Source: Atriophallophorus winterbourni (Eukaryota > Platyhelminthes > Trematoda > Plagiorchiida > Microphallidae). From it: DNA of 64,000 bases. The stretch spans positions 23,502-87,501 of the forward strand of contig JACCGJ010001550.1 of NCBI GenBank assembly GCA_013407085.1, in the 5' to 3' direction. The notes under the pieces are model-generated. The model was given only the letters and a program-made list of their open reading frames with translations, had not been told where the DNA came from and did not search any database. Position numbers and translations under genes: made by a program. Shown here one piece after another: positions 32,951 to 45,130 of this stretch (positions are counted from its first letter, which is position 1; each line of letters begins with the position of its first letter).

Positions 32951-34120
32951 AAGAAGAAAACTTTATTCGTTAAAACGAATTTTCAGTTAATCAAAATAGT
33001 TTAAACACAGAATTTCAATAGGATTAAGAAAGACGTCAAACTTTGATGGGAAAATTTGAGATTGCCAGTCACATTCAAAATCAAAACAGCTTCGGTTTCG
33101 TCTGCAGGCATCAGGCTTTGTGATTGTGATGTATGTTGGTGAAAAGTCATGCTGCACGAATTTTAAACCCCATGTATAATTTTTCACCCGCATTTTTCTG
33201 ACCGGCGCAGCAAATTCCCCATCTTTCAAAATACAAATATTTCGCAGCATTTGAAGCGTGCGGGGCATCAAACGTCCTTCGTTTACATGTTCGCGACATG
33301 TTAAAACGTTTCAAAAACAAAAGGTTCCGTGTTGACTGAAAAAATAAAAACGCATGAAAACATCAATTTTGAGCACGGCCGATTCAAAGGCCCTGCTTAT
33401 AAAATGCATAAATGCGTAATTCGTTCGGTTGTTGAGATGCTGCTATTAGACCGCGCAATCTAACAATTCTTCTAATTTGCTATGAAGGACTTATTATGAG
33501 CTAATGTGACTGTATAACCCCAAACTTTCAAATCGTTCGCGAAACGTGTGTTAAAGAAATCTGGCAGATCATTCCAATACGGCGTGAAAATTTACGAACT
33601 GAGAATTGATTCCCCGATAAACTTAAAAATTGGACAGGTAGCGAGCGACTCATCGAGGTTTTCCTTGTCTTGTTAGCAAGGGTTAGTAAAAACGACTGCC
33701 ACCAACTTAGAATTTGCCACATTTTGTCCAAAAGCACAAAACTTTCGGAGCAGATGTTGGAATCATACACTCTCAATGCAGATGGCAACTACGTCAACTG
33801 ATATCTCAAATCGAGTTATGCACGCTATTGCTTGCAAGCGATGATTGCATAAGATGCGCATGAGTGTGATTTTGTAAAAAGAAATGCGGGCTCAATGTTA
33901 ACTTTAGGGCTGCAAAGAAAGAATCAAGTATTATATTTTAATCAATCATTTCAGAGTTCGGCAAACTACTGAAGTGGCGTTAACCAGTTGGCATTCCTAC
34001 TTATCACTAGTTCCACCGCCTTATTAAGGCCTACTTACAGTCTTTTGTTCGGTACCGAACGGATTAAAAGGGGATGAGTACCAGTGATGATACAATAAAA
34101 ACTTGTTAGTAAAAATATCA
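32951..34120. other. No supported gene
   Basis: Minus-strand frames at 32987-33271 (94 codons) and 33528-33788 (86 codons) are the longest. I find no motif in them, no splice partner and no match in the window. Could be an old transposon. Confidence 0.35.
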
Positions 34121-34195
34121 CTAATAATAATATTAATATTAATAATATTAATAATAATAATAATAAAAATATTAATTATTATATTATTATCATTT
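34121..34195. repeat. ATT-type microsatellite
   Basis: Imperfect run of TAA/ATT units, almost pure A and T for about 75 bp. Confidence 0.85.
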
Positions 34196-35519
34196 ACATC
34201 GATTATTAAGAGAATGATATCATGCTTCGGTCGACATACAATTTTAGCGACCTCACAGAATTGTCTTGTTAAAAAGCTACAATTAGGTTCACATAAATAT
34301 TTAATGGAATTACTGGTGTAGGAGAGACAGCAGCTTTAATTTTAATTCTCTCTGATGGTGGCATGTAACGTACTCTTTTGAAGGGTTCTTTCTTGAGATA
34401 ATGAAATCGTTTCGATATCGTGTTATTTTCAGTTCTCTATAAATAATTTATTGTCGTCGCGATCGGCAAAGATTGCAAACTTTAAAAAAACGTTTCAGTT
34501 GTGATAAGTGCTTCTCTAAAACTTTCTTTTTAAAAGACAAGTTGGTGGATCGGTGTACTGGTTTGCTGCTTATTGTCCTGTGAAAACTAAACTAGCATTG
34601 AACTTAAAAATCATTTACTTAATTCCGATAGCACAATCAAATTTTTAGACAAAAAAGTAAAATCAATCCTGATACACCCTAAAAATGGGTTCAGATTTAG
34701 ATGGAAGCAACAATTCATGAATTTATTTAACAGCGCAGGCAAGCTTGAACTGATTTAAAATCTGAATGTCAACTTGGAACTTTACAATTTACAAATCTAT
34801 TAATATTGTATTTGTTTAATTTATAACAAATTTCAACATGGTTATGACTAGAAAATATGCAGATGTAGATAATACAACACGACCGCAAAGATGATTTAAA
34901 GAAATCTTGGCCCTGCTGCTCACTCTAGGGACTCTTGTCTTTGTATGGACTAAGAAGGTTTGCGGATAACGCAAAAGCTGTACAATTTGAAATATCTTTC
35001 AAACGGATGCATATTCGGGGCGCAGGAATGAAGCCAGAGACGTTTCGATTTCTTTAGTGATATTATTCGCAAACAGGTGCCTACTAATGAGAATGCTGTT
35101 GGATCTCCAGTCTCAAGAGAGCCATATTTGGATTCTCAGAAGAGATGCTCGATTATGGTAAATGCTCGCGAGCAAACTTAGAACACGGTTCAGATACGTT
35201 TATAGGAAGAGCGCACTTCCATACTTTCCATTTGTAAAAGCTATTTAAGCCGTGGTTGGAAGAAGTAACCACTCTTCCCCATTCCGACTTGGTCGTAAAA
35301 AGAAAGAGGATGAAATGCGGGCAATGAAAATAGTTTTTGCACGTTACTGATACGCGTGCACTTTGTTAAAGGAGATCCGTTCAAGATACTTCCTGACCTG
35401 TGTCCTGAGGATAGAATTAAAATGAAAGCAACCACCGAAGAATTGCTGGTAGCGATGCGGAGGCCATGCATTCGTTTGTAGCCGCTGTCAATCATACTTC
35501 AGATAATCCTTCTGTGTAA
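34196..35519. other. No supported gene; possible ORF1 debris
   Basis: The segment 34900-35500 is less AT-rich and lies just upstream of a plus-strand endonuclease remnant. Frames there such as KILPDLCPEDRIKMKATTEE could be the end of a non-LTR ORF1 protein, but this is a guess. Confidence 0.3.
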
Positions 35520-36290
35520 ATATTCCAAGTATTTCATTTCAACGCGAAGAGTCTATGAAATATCTTTGAGGAGGTTAATGAATTTGTCTGTTGGCGAAAG
35601 CTTAATATAACAGCTCTTACTGAATCCTGGTTAATAGTTGATATATCGGATATGTAGTGCGCGCAACCACACTATAGGCTTTTAAGAAATGACAGAGTAG
35701 CTTCAAAACCTGGAGGTGGCGTTGCTGTATAGTTTAATCAGCACCTGATTGAGGAAGTATTGGAAAGGTTTTAACATGTTGTTGGAAATGCTGAGAGCAT
35801 CAGGTGTATGGTAAAGTCTTCCTTTAGGGCTGTATCATTTAGGGTTATTTACCGCTCAATTGGCGCTAAAGCTTCTGCGGTATGTTCTCAAATCAAACGG
35901 TATCTCTGGCGACTGTATCACTCATTGAGATCGGAATTCTCCTGATATAAACACGGCTGATTTAGTTCCGAGCTGTGAACTCAATTTTGTACAGAATGTA
36001 AACAATCCCACGAGGATGTGCCTGACAAATTCCTTCTATATGAGATGACTCACACAAAGATTTTCCGATGTTAGGAATCTATCCATCAATAACCATATTG
36101 GTTGCACTTAATGGTTCGTTTCGAATAGAGGACGTCAACCGACAGTACGAAAAAATGCACGAAGACACTACTGGAAATTATACTCAAAGTGTCTAATCAC
36201 GTCTGAAGACTCAATAGCTGCGTCATTTATTCGAACTACAAATGTGGATAACACAATAAAACTATTCACTATCATTTCAAGAATTGGGAA
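35520..36290 (+). mobile_element. Non-LTR endonuclease remnant (CR1-like)
   Basis: Starting near 35540, the plus strand reads NARSL, then EEVNEF...LNITALTESWL (35575-35635, with the catalytic Glu), HYRLLRNDRVASKPGGGVAV (about 35670-35730) and later NNPTRM and a SFIRT segment. This is the order of an AP-type endonuclease of CR1/jockey-like elements. Interrupted by stops; no RT follows. Confidence 0.62.
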
Positions 36291-36849
36291 GTGATTTTTT
36301 TGTATTTTTATTTGTTTTTATTTACTTTTTTTATCAGGAAGTAAATTTCATAAACCAGAATATTTAGCAATGAAGAAATCTTTTCGTACCCCAATGTGAA
36401 TTTTCGGTATACATGATTTTTTTGTGGCGAAATTTGTATACTTATGATTTCTTGAAATCTAATTTTAAGCCAATATCGATGTTATCTTTTTTCAGCAATC
36501 TGTAAAATGCAAGATTAGGTCGTATTCAAAGAAACCATAATGGTTCTAAACCTATGATCTCACATCTTTCCGTATATGTATGCTTATGCGAACTCGAGGT
36601 AAGGGATCGTGTGTAAGATCGTTGGATGCCTTCTAAAGCATAAATAACAGTCCGATTTATGTTGCCAGATATAAAATTTCAGTAAACTAATAAGGGCAGT
36701 GTGCTTAACTTGTCAAGATCTAGCTTTCACTGGGGTTGAGTGATGAATTTTTGAAGTAAACCAATATTATTTTTGTTTTAGATGTCATTTAGCAAATTTG
36801 TTCTTGAAATGAAAGTGATCAAGAAAATCGATAACCTAAATCACTTACA
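36291..36849. other. No gene seen
   Basis: Starts with a T-rich run and has no frame or repeat match that I recognise. Confidence 0.4.
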
Positions 36850-38930
36850 CACTATGCTGGCTGAAGTGGTGTATTATGCAAGATGATCGAATCGTTTGGA
36901 ATGATACATTTAAAATTAATGAAAGTTGATTCATTGGTGGAAAAATCAATACCGTTTCGAATACCCCATTGAAGTAAAACATGCAGGTCTTGGTTCAATT
37001 TCGATATGAAATCACCATTCTGGTTAAGTGGGAATGCTATGGCGACTTTTATATCATCTGTAGACAAAAAGATATTACAATGTGTTATGGAGGATAGTAT
37101 ATCGTTAATAAATATCAAGAAGAGTAATTGACCTAAAACGCTTCAGTGTATGACTCCACTCTGAATAGGCAAATTCCGTGAACTGTAGTCATTTATATCT
37201 ACGGAGAAGGTGCGACTAGTGAGAAAAGATTAGAACCACGAAAGTAGGTTTTCAGTAATACCTAAAGCCAATAATTTTGCGAGGAGTAGGTTATGTGTGA
37301 TCCTTTCAAAGGCTTTAGTGATATTAATATCATAGACCTGAATCTACTGATTGTGTCACGTAATTACGAAATTAAGAAATCCATGCTGGTTTGATATGAA
37401 ATAGTTTGGTGTCAGATAAACTAGGTTGGCCTATCTGACAAGCATCTCAAGTAACATAGAAAGAAATGGTGTGTGAATAATGAGTTGATGATTGGTAACC
37501 CTATGTAGATATCCGGTCTTGTGTCTTGGTATAAGTTCTTAATGTTTCCATTTTGATTTGATGAATGCATTGAAGAGATCAAGTAGTAGTAAGAAGATGT
37601 TTAGAGATTCTGTTTTTCGAATTGGTGGTTCGAAACCTGTTTCTGTCTGTAGGATATTGCAACTTGCTTACAAACAATGCGTATATCACATAGTTTAATA
37701 TTAATGGCGTCTGACGTATTGCATGAAGGCTGTGTGATTACCTGTGGATAAGATTTGTTATTATAAGATGCACTAAAATATACCACAAATTCTTCACAAA
37801 CAACAAAAGGCTCAGTGATGATTGTGCATTTATAACCAGTTGAATTTTGTTTAATGATGTAGCTTGTGCTATCTAAAGTTCCCGTTGTTCTAGTTTTGAT
37901 TAATTTACATAATTCATTCTGCTTTCCATGGGATTTGAGGGCTTCGCACTCATCAGAAATATGTTTGTGGTTTAAATTTTGTACAAATGTGTCTGATAGT
38001 TCGCACGCAAACAGAAGAGAAAAGATGTCATGCTTATTACGAGCACATGATGTTAAGTGAGCAATATGCTTTCTATTTTTACAGCTTTACTCTGTATGGG
38101 GCATTTAACGTGTCTAGTAGTGGTTTTCAGTAGTAACTCCGCTATTTTATTATGAAGGATTACTGACTTTATAATAAAATTATCAGAAAGAAAAATTCTG
38201 TCCAATCTTCGTTTTTAATGAGATTAACAAAGATTTCCCAGTCTAGGTTACTAAGGATAGGTGGTTTTTTTACTAATAGTCATAATATTATTGCAACTCA
38301 ATTCGAACGATATTATATTTTCATCGCCATTCAAAATGATGGTGATACGTTCAGGCGAGATGGTGTGATATTTAGATTGAAGACAAGGGCAAGAATATTG
38401 TTCTTACGCGTTGGGTTATTAACAAACTGTGTATAACTGAATAGTTTTATGGTATGGGAAAACGAATAAGGCCTTTAATCTACCCAGTTAAGTATAAGCA
38501 TGTTAAAATCTCCTACAATCAATTTATAGCTGGACGGTTGGAGAGAGGCTTCCATGAAGCAATCGATCAAGCGTTGAAGTGATGAGCAAGTGGTACCGGG
38601 TGAATAGTAGATGCAAGTAAATGATGAAAAGCCTGTAGTGCTAGTCAGATGAACTCATTGATATAATTGATGCATTGATGAAATGAACCTCTGCGCTTTG
38701 AAACTTAAGAATCAACAGTTCAGAATGTGAATCATCTGAATCATCTATTTTCCACGATTCAGTTATAAGAATAATATCGGCGGGGTTAGAAAGAAAATAT
38801 GAACGTAGATCTAATAGCTTGTTACTTATGGATTGAGAATTAATAATAATAAATCGAAGAGAGGGGGGCGAAGTGTAGAGGATGGCTTAGTATATAATTG
38901 ATCATTTTGTAATGCATGATGGTTCATGTT
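36850..38930 (-). mobile_element. Another non-LTR element, minus strand, EN plus part of RT
   Basis: From about 38850 downward the minus strand reads LRSYFLSNPADIILITESW (catalytic Glu), SPGTTCSSLQRLIDCFMEAS, GDFNMLILNW at about 38500 and NNPTRKNNILALVF. At the far end, frame 36852-37118 gives FINDILSSITHCNIFLSTDD, the RT catalytic box with LSTDD in place of the usual FADD. Many stops between. Differs from CR1-A, B and C, so it is a further family, 3'-truncated here. Confidence 0.65.
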
Positions 38931-39058
38931 AAAAACTGTCATGAAAGATTTGAAAGATTTTCATGTTTGAATAGGGGAACATAGGGTGCTGAGTGAGAAA
39001 CGGATTCAAGTTCGGGATATGTGTCATGTGATCAGCTATTAGGGTGGATGGGTGATGG

Positions 39059-39427
39059 TATTGATTCTTATTGAGAATCAAGGAAATTCCCCAATATGGA
39101 GTTACGCGTCAAATCCCAGGTATTTCAGAACCAACGAGGATTTGTCAATGAAAGCGGTACTATATTGAGGCAATCAAATAACTGGAAAACATACCTCAAT
39201 TATCGGGTTAACCGGGTTAGATCCGGGTCAATGTGAAAAACAGTATGGAGAACGTATCACGCTACGCACACGACTCCAAACCAAAAATGGCGCGGCCAAA
39301 ATGCAGTCAAATTGTTCAAGGTGAAAGAGTAAAACAAAAAAGAGGAAACAAGCGAAAACAACGATATTTTGGAATACAAATACACATAAAAATTGAAGTG
39401 TAGGTGGGAAGGTAAAAAGAATCAACA
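39059..39427 (-). repeat. 3' LTR of the BEL/Pao element
   Basis: On the minus strand it starts TGTTGATTCTT and ends AAGAATCAATA, an imperfect terminal inverted repeat. Exactly as long as its partner at 47436-47804. Confidence 0.9.
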
Positions 39428-39440
39428 CTGCCCCCCCAAA
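39428..39440 (-). other. Polypurine tract
   Basis: Minus strand TTTGGGGGGGCAG directly before the 3' LTR, the expected site of plus-strand DNA priming. Confidence 0.65.
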
Positions 39441-39589
39441 GCCACCTCGGCTTTCTAACAACTATCACTCTCCATCACCTCCCAATAACCACGCACGGCG
39501 TATATCTCTTTCAAGCTCCCCTTCTGCGGTGCGTAACAAAACTTTCCGTAGATGACCTTCAGCACCGAGTAGAGTCTCAGACACGATCG

Positions 39590-40398
39590 CTATCTTCCAC
39601 GAACCGCGCGACGCACTTTCGTTTTAGTAAAGAACATAGTCGCCAACAGCATATCTCTTCGCAGACGCATCCATGTATACCTCACTTGTAACAATGGTAA
39701 ATACTCTATCAACCAACGACGCCAAAACGCGTTTGCAAGTACTTGGGCTTGTCGCCAGCGCTTCGTATACCGATCCCTGAGGTTAACGCAGTCACCTAAC
39801 ACACTGCCGTGTTCACGGCCCAGTAACAGGTGATTTGGGGTCAACGCAATTGGTTGGTCCGGGTCATCATACAACGGTACAATCGGCCAATTGTTCAGTA
39901 TTTGTTCCACTTCGCTCAAAGGGTCATTAAGGATTCGTCTGTTAGGACTTAATCCCGTGAAATCGCACTCAAAATGCGGCGTACGGATCTGATCTGCCGC
40001 ACCTAAATTCTTCCGCGATGACTACTATAGGGAGGGTTAAATTTCCACTTGATCCTTTTGTTTAACAGACTCTTGTGAACTTTGGTATCGTTAAGTTCAT
40101 TTGAAAAACGTCTCAGTTCATGATCTGCCCCAACGAAATTGCTGCCTCTGTCACTAAAAATATACTTAGGGGGGCCACATCGATTAATAAAACGGGATAA
40201 CACCGTTAGAAATGAATCAATTGATAAGGAATACGTAACTTCTGAATAAACCGAACGTGTTTTTAGACAGGTAAATATGCGTCCATATCGGTTTCTGTGA
40301 ACACGCCCTTCCCGTACCAAAAACGGACCGAAAATGTCAACTCTAGTTGCCTCAAAGGCATAGCCAGTTGTCAATCGGCATTCCGGTAAATCTGCCAT
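39590..40398 (-). pseudogene. BEL integrase core and C-terminal part, broken
   Basis: Frame 40003-40398 holds the core with the first two catalytic Asp (VDIFGPF and FSDRGSNFVGA). It then breaks at SSHRGRI, where a stop codon and a Glu-to-Val change fall on the segment that should supply the third catalytic residue. Frame 39590-39919 resumes with EVEQILNNWPI and LTPNHLLLG, typical of the BEL integrase end. The protein cannot be active as encoded. Confidence 0.82.
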
Positions 40399-40401
40399 AA
40401 T

Positions 40402-40649
40402 TTAATCAGACGGTTTTGCGGATCGCATTCTGCACGATATGCATTTACGCAAGATACCCTGCACCACAGACGCACCTCGCATTATCCAGTATTTTCTTCG
40501 TGCTGCGGCTAAAACACAATTAACACCCATATGACCTGCTTCATGGATGTATCGTACAAGAATAGTAGTCACGGGATGTTTCGAGGGTAGTATGATGGGA
40601 TGCATGCATTGGGGTTCAATTGAAGTACTTCCGAGTCAACCTCCAACAC
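40402..40649 (-). pseudogene. BEL integrase zinc-binding domain, N-terminal side cut
   Basis: Reads HPIILPSKHPVTTILVRYIH, then EAGHMG and CISCRMR: the H-H-C-C zinc-binding domain that precedes the integrase core. An in-frame stop lies just upstream, and the preceding linker is severed by the CR1-A insertion. Confidence 0.75.
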
Positions 40650-43060
40650 ACAACAGATCTCTCTTGCGTAGCTCGCAATTACTACTCATCGGGGACTTCA
40701 ATCTTCCTCATCTCTTTGCCAGGTCCGATCACCCTATACACACATTTGATCACAAATTTCGTGAGGTGATCGACATGATTCCACTGCATAATCATGTGTT
40801 TGACTTTACTCATAGAAGAGGATCAGAGTTGCCATCAATTTTGGATCTAATCTTTACTTCAGAGAAACCAGCAGTTGAGGGTGTTGACTACATTGCGCCC
40901 CTCGGTCGGAGTGATCATCTGGTGCTAGCCTTTGAGTTTGTTTGCAGTGCTAGACGAGTTTGTGCGTCCTCCAAACAATTCAGAAAGATCGACTACGCTG
41001 GTCTACGTGGATCGCTTGGGCTAGTAAATTGGCAAGAACTTGATCATCACAACACCGAAACACAATGCAGTGAGCTCACGAAAATACTTCAGTCAAACAT
41101 AGATCATAATTCGCGATTTGTTGATGAACGACGGGCAAGTGATTTCCGATTTAAGCTTCGCAGTCGCACAAAAAAATGGCTCGGGAAACGAAACCTTGCT
41201 TGGACTGAACACCGGAAGACCAGAACTGATGCCTCTTGGCAGCAATTTTCTAAAATTCGTAACAAAGTGAATGCTCTCGTCAAAGAGGACAAGCAATATT
41301 ACCATCGCTCTCTGTCTTTGAAAATGGAAGAAAACCCTAAACTTCTCTATCGGATTGTCAATGCTCGGTCCAGTGTGAAACCAGGGGTGTTTCCTGTTAT
41401 TTCTGAGACTGGATTAACAGTCACAGCAAAGGAAACGGCTGATACTCTCGCTCAATTTTATGAAAATGTGTTTAGCCCGATAACGGTTAGGGCGAATGAG
41501 AATTTACTGACATCGATTGTATCTCAACAACTGAATAATATTGAGATTAATTCAGCGATTATACGAAGACACGTGTGTCGACTGAACCCTAGGAAATCTC
41601 CTGGAGCCGATGGAATAACACCAGCACTACTAAAATCATGTGACCAGCAGCTGTGTGAACCACTATGCCAATTGTTCCAACATTCCCTAACCGAAGGAGT
41701 GGTGCCAACAGAGTGGAAGACAGGAGTAATTTCACCAATTTATAAAGGTGGTAGCCGTTCAGATCCCGCGAACTACCGTCCTGTCACCCTACTCCCCGTG
41801 ATATCCAAAGTGATGGAGCGCATAGTGACGGAAAATATAGTTCATCACTTGGAATCACAAAATATACTATCTGTCGCCCAGCATGGGTTTCGTAAAGCTC
41901 GCTCCTGCTTGACAAACTTGCTGACGGTATTAAACGATTGGACCCAATCTGTTGACGCAGGAGACAGTGTGCACGCGTGCTATCTGGACATGTCGAAAGC
42001 TTTCGACAGAGTTGATCACTTCCTGTTGCTACGGAAGCTGAAACAGATTGGTATTGATGGGCAGCTACTCGTGTGGTTCGAAAGCTACCTCAATGAGCGC
42101 AAGGCAACCGTTCGAGTTAACGGGGTACAATCACGAGCCATTAATACCTCCAGTGGTGTACCGCAAGGTTCCGTTCTCGGTCCAGTTCTTTTCTTAGTTT
42201 ACATCAATGATTTACCTGAGACGCTCTCATGCAAGGTAGTTCTTTTTGCGGATGATGTTAAACTTCGGATGCGAATAAAATCAACTGCAGACTGCGTAAA
42301 ACTGCAAAGTGATTTAGATGCACTACACGAATGGTCAGTTAGAAATAAACTGCCGTTCAATTTTCAAAAGTGCAAGTTACTGCAAATCGGTAAGCCCTTT
42401 CAGTACGATTATCACTTTGGGCAAACGATTTTGAGCTGGACCGAATCGGAGAAGGATCTTGGAGTCTGGATATGTGGCAGCCTAAAGAACAGCGTGCATT
42501 GTGAGGTCATTTACAAGCGTGCTTCAACGCTTCTAGGTATGCTTCGACGGATCTTCCGAACCTTTACGCCTGTAACGTTGCCAAGAATCATGAAGACCTA
42601 CTTAATTCCCACAATGGAACACGCATCGCAAGCATGGACTCCGTGGATGAAAAAAGATATATTCTTGCTTGACAGGATATATCATCGTTCAACTAAACTC
42701 GTGCGTGGTTATCGAAACCTTACATACGAGGAAAGGTTGAAAAAGCTAAAGCTCCCCACTCCCCTTCAACGTAGACTTCAAAGTGACGTTATAATTACTT
42801 ACAAGATATTGAATACTCCAGATCATCCACTCAAACATTTGTTTAAATACCGTGAATCAGGAATTACACGTAGCCACTCAGCGGCACTACAAATTCCCCA
42901 TTCCCGTACTAATTGTCGCCGATTTTTCTATTCGGTACGTGTCTGTTTCCTGTGGAATGCCCTTCCCGAAGCAATTATCACCTCTCCCTGTATCCAAACA
43001 TTCACTCGTACCTTGGACAATTATTTGTTACTTAACGATTTGACGATGCCTGTGTATTGA
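40547..43060 (+). CDS. CR1-A endonuclease (partial) and reverse transcriptase, open frame
   Basis: An 837-codon frame without a stop. Roughly the first 36 codons read antisense through the BEL integrase and are not part of the CR1 protein. From there come the C-terminal half of an AP-type endonuclease (GDFN at residues 49-52, LDLIFT, RSDHLVL) and a full CR1-clade RT: SPGADGITPALLK, NYRPVTLLPVISK, AQHGFRKARSCLTNLL, YLDMSKAFDRVDH, GVPQGSVLG, YINDLP, and the catalytic FADD at 567-570. The C-terminal domain ends in LLLNDLTMPVY. The endonuclease N-terminus and ORF1 are missing through 5' truncation, so the copy is not autonomous despite the open frame. It is the reference for the other CR1-A pieces in the window. 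Confidence 0.88.
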   Translation: MYRTRIVVTGCFEGSMMGCMHWGSIEVLPSQPPTHNRSLLRSSQLLLIGDFNLPHLFARSDHPIHTFDHKFREVIDMIPLHNHVFDFTHRRGSELPSILDLIFTSEKPAVEGVDYIAPLGRSDHLVLAFEFVCSARRVCASSKQFRKIDYAGLRGSLGLVNWQELDHHNTETQCSELTKILQSNIDHNSRFVDERRASDFRFKLRSRTKKWLGKRNLAWTEHRKTRTDASWQQFSKIRNKVNALVKEDKQYYHRSLSLKMEENPKLLYRIVNARSSVKPGVFPVISETGLTVTAKETADTLAQFYENVFSPITVRANENLLTSIVSQQLNNIEINSAIIRRHVCRLNPRKSPGADGITPALLKSCDQQLCEPLCQLFQHSLTEGVVPTEWKTGVISPIYKGGSRSDPANYRPVTLLPVISKVMERIVTENIVHHLESQNILSVAQHGFRKARSCLTNLLTVLNDWTQSVDAGDSVHACYLDMSKAFDRVDHFLLLRKLKQIGIDGQLLVWFESYLNERKATVRVNGVQSRAINTSSGVPQGSVLGPVLFLVYINDLPETLSCKVVLFADDVKLRMRIKSTADCVKLQSDLDALHEWSVRNKLPFNFQKCKLLQIGKPFQYDYHFGQTILSWTESEKDLGVWICGSLKNSVHCEVIYKRASTLLGMLRRIFRTFTPVTLPRIMKTYLIPTMEHASQAWTPWMKKDIFLLDRIYHRSTKLVRGYRNLTYEERLKKLKLPTPLQRRLQSDVIITYKILNTPDHPLKHLFKYRESGITRSHSAALQIPHSRTNCRRFFYSVRVCFLWNALPEAIITSPCIQTFTRTLDNYLLLNDLTMPVY

Positions 43061-43196
43061 CTCAGGGTAAGCATATTACTTTACTCCAGTGACATCGTAT
43101 AATTGATTTTTTTATACCTCTTATTGAACGCATATTTACTATGATATGGTAATTGTGAAGCTATGTGCTTTTTGTAACCATAAATTCTTGAATCTT
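40650..43196 (+). mobile_element. CR1-A insertion, 5'-truncated
   Basis: The left junction lies near 40650, where the minus-strand BEL reading ends and CR1 coding begins; the exact base is uncertain. The right end is the short CR1-A tail ATTCTTGAATCTT at about 43183-43196, after which BEL coding resumes. No clear target duplication, and a few BEL codons seem lost at the junction. Confidence 0.8.
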
Positions 43197-43712
43197 CTAA
43201 ATATGGTTTAGTTTACGCAACTGGTATGATTTCAAAATATTGGTGATGAGCTTCTCGGACATTCCTTGCAGTGCCTTTAGCTCTTCTGCGAAGTACAAAC
43301 CTTGAAGATAGCGCAAGATATAGTATCCAGCTTCTAGCAGTTCGTCCAATGTTAATGCGCCAACTTTTAAATTGATAGTAAATGTTGTGTCAATTCTACG
43401 CAAGATGTATAGTTGAAATCGGCATAACCACGCAACGGCACACATGAGCTTTTTCCATGATGAATAGTAACAGAGAAGCTTATCGAATGGGGGTAGTGTC
43501 GATACAGTCGCTAATGTAACGGTTTTTCTTTTAAACTCGAGATGTTTGTCATCAAGCGATAAGCCACTCGGGCGATATGCGGGCCAATCATGTTCATCAG
43601 TCAATAGAAAACCTGGACCGTACAGCCATCGATCAAGCAAATGAAATTCTCGAGCGTCAATACCCGAGAGCCTATATCTGGCGGGTTCTTGTTCGACGAT
43701 ATATGTCTCCAT
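43197..43712 (-). pseudogene. BEL linker between RNase H and integrase
   Basis: A 171-codon frame with LDRWLYGPGFL, a typical BEL segment after RNase H, and helical sequence reaching ...YQLRKLNHI, where the frame is cut by the CR1-A insertion. Normally this runs on into the integrase zinc-binding domain. Confidence 0.72.
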
Positions 43713-43771
43713 TGTGTTGGCTCCGTGTGGTCACGGATGAAACCGATGCGATTAGCCACGAACGTTTGAAA

Positions 43772-44116
43772 TCAAGATTCAGTATTGTGAATATAAAACA
43801 AAACAATGGTTGAATCAGTCCAAAGTTCAGTTTTCAAATTATCCCAGCCAAGTTCATCATATATGTTTCGCAACATTTTCACCGAAAGGACCGCCGCCTG
43901 TAATTCGAGCCTGGGAATAGTAATAGGTTTGAAATGACAAACACGCGCTTTCTTCAGCAAAAAACTGCAATACGGTTTTACTTCTGAAGATGAATATCGC
44001 ACGTACGCTACTGATCCATAGCCAACCTCCGATGCATCTGAGAAAATATGAAGAGACATATGTTCACAGTTAAACCCAGACGGTTTTATGCATCGCGGAA
44101 TCTCCAACGACTTCAC
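43772..44116 (-). pseudogene. BEL RNase H domain
   Basis: Contains FSDASEVGYGSVAY (first catalytic Asp), RLELQAAVLS (catalytic Glu in ELQAA) and LWTDSTIVL (Asp), the RNase H order of BEL/Pao. Separated by a frame break from the RT part. Confidence 0.8.
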
Positions 44117-44200
44117 GAGTTGGATCTCTTCTTTCCAGATTTCCCAAGTTCTCCTTTCAACACCAATCAGCTCCTCGTCCCAACTGTGTCCTTTCTTGCA

Positions 44201-45103
44201 TTATGTTTGTAACAATTTTTTCGGCTTTAGTAAAATAGGCGCAACAAACCCCGAAGGATCATACAATGATGAGATACATGATAGTATTCCACGGCGGAAT
44301 ATAGGACGAGGAGGAATATTGAAGAAAAATCTGAATAGATCTCTGCCAACGGACCAACGTAGACCCAAAGTGTGTTGTAAACTAGAATCTGCAATATTTA
44401 AATCACCTGGATGTATTGCTCTTTCTGGTGCGGGTATACTTCCCAGTACCGATATATTATTGCTAACCCGTTTATGTAAACAAAACTCACCAAGTTGCAA
44501 TAACTGTCGGAGTTCATCGGCCAGTTTGATAGCATCTTCGGCAGTATCGACAGATACCAAGCAGTCGTCAACGTAGAAATTCCTCTTTACAACTAATATA
44601 GTGTCCGTGCTAAACTTGTCAGCATTATTGTCAGCTGCTTTACGCAACGCAAAATTTGCACAGAATGGCAAGAAAGTTGCTCCGAATGGATGAACATTCA
44701 ACTTGTATGTTTCTGGGGAACGATTGAGATCTCCGTCAGTATGCCAGAGAAAACAAAATGAATCTCGATCAACTAATGTAAGACGAACCTGAAGAAACAT
44801 CTCCTGGATATCAGCTGATATTGCGATCTCCTTCAAGCGAAATCTCAAAAGTACTCCTGTGATGCTGTTAGTCAAATCAGGAACAGGATGTATGCAGTCG
44901 TTCAAAGAAGTTAAATGAAACTTCGCCGCACAATCAAACACGATTCTCACCTTATCCGGCTTTCGAGGATTCAAAACTGGGTGATGAGGTATGTAGCAAA
45001 TGCCCTTATTAACCGCAGGCAAAAGATTTTTCACGTATCCCTTACTTAGATAATCTCGAAATATTGCGTCATATTTTGATAACAACGACGTGTCTTTCAG
45101 CAA
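44201..45103 (-). pseudogene. BEL reverse transcriptase
   Basis: A 300-codon frame with YIPHHPVLNP, KVRIVFDCAAK, ADIQEMFLQVRL, HPFGATFLPFCANFALRKAA and the catalytic NFYVDDCLVSV. BEL RTs have a YVDD box as here. The frame is intact over the core but joined by frame breaks to its neighbours. Confidence 0.85.
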
Positions 45104-45130
45104 TCGACTTTTTAAATAGCTGAGCCTCTT

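Noticed and set aside
34121..34195. CRISPR-like or regulatory short repeats
   Set aside because: Simple AT microsatellite; the window is eukaryotic and no spacer structure exists.
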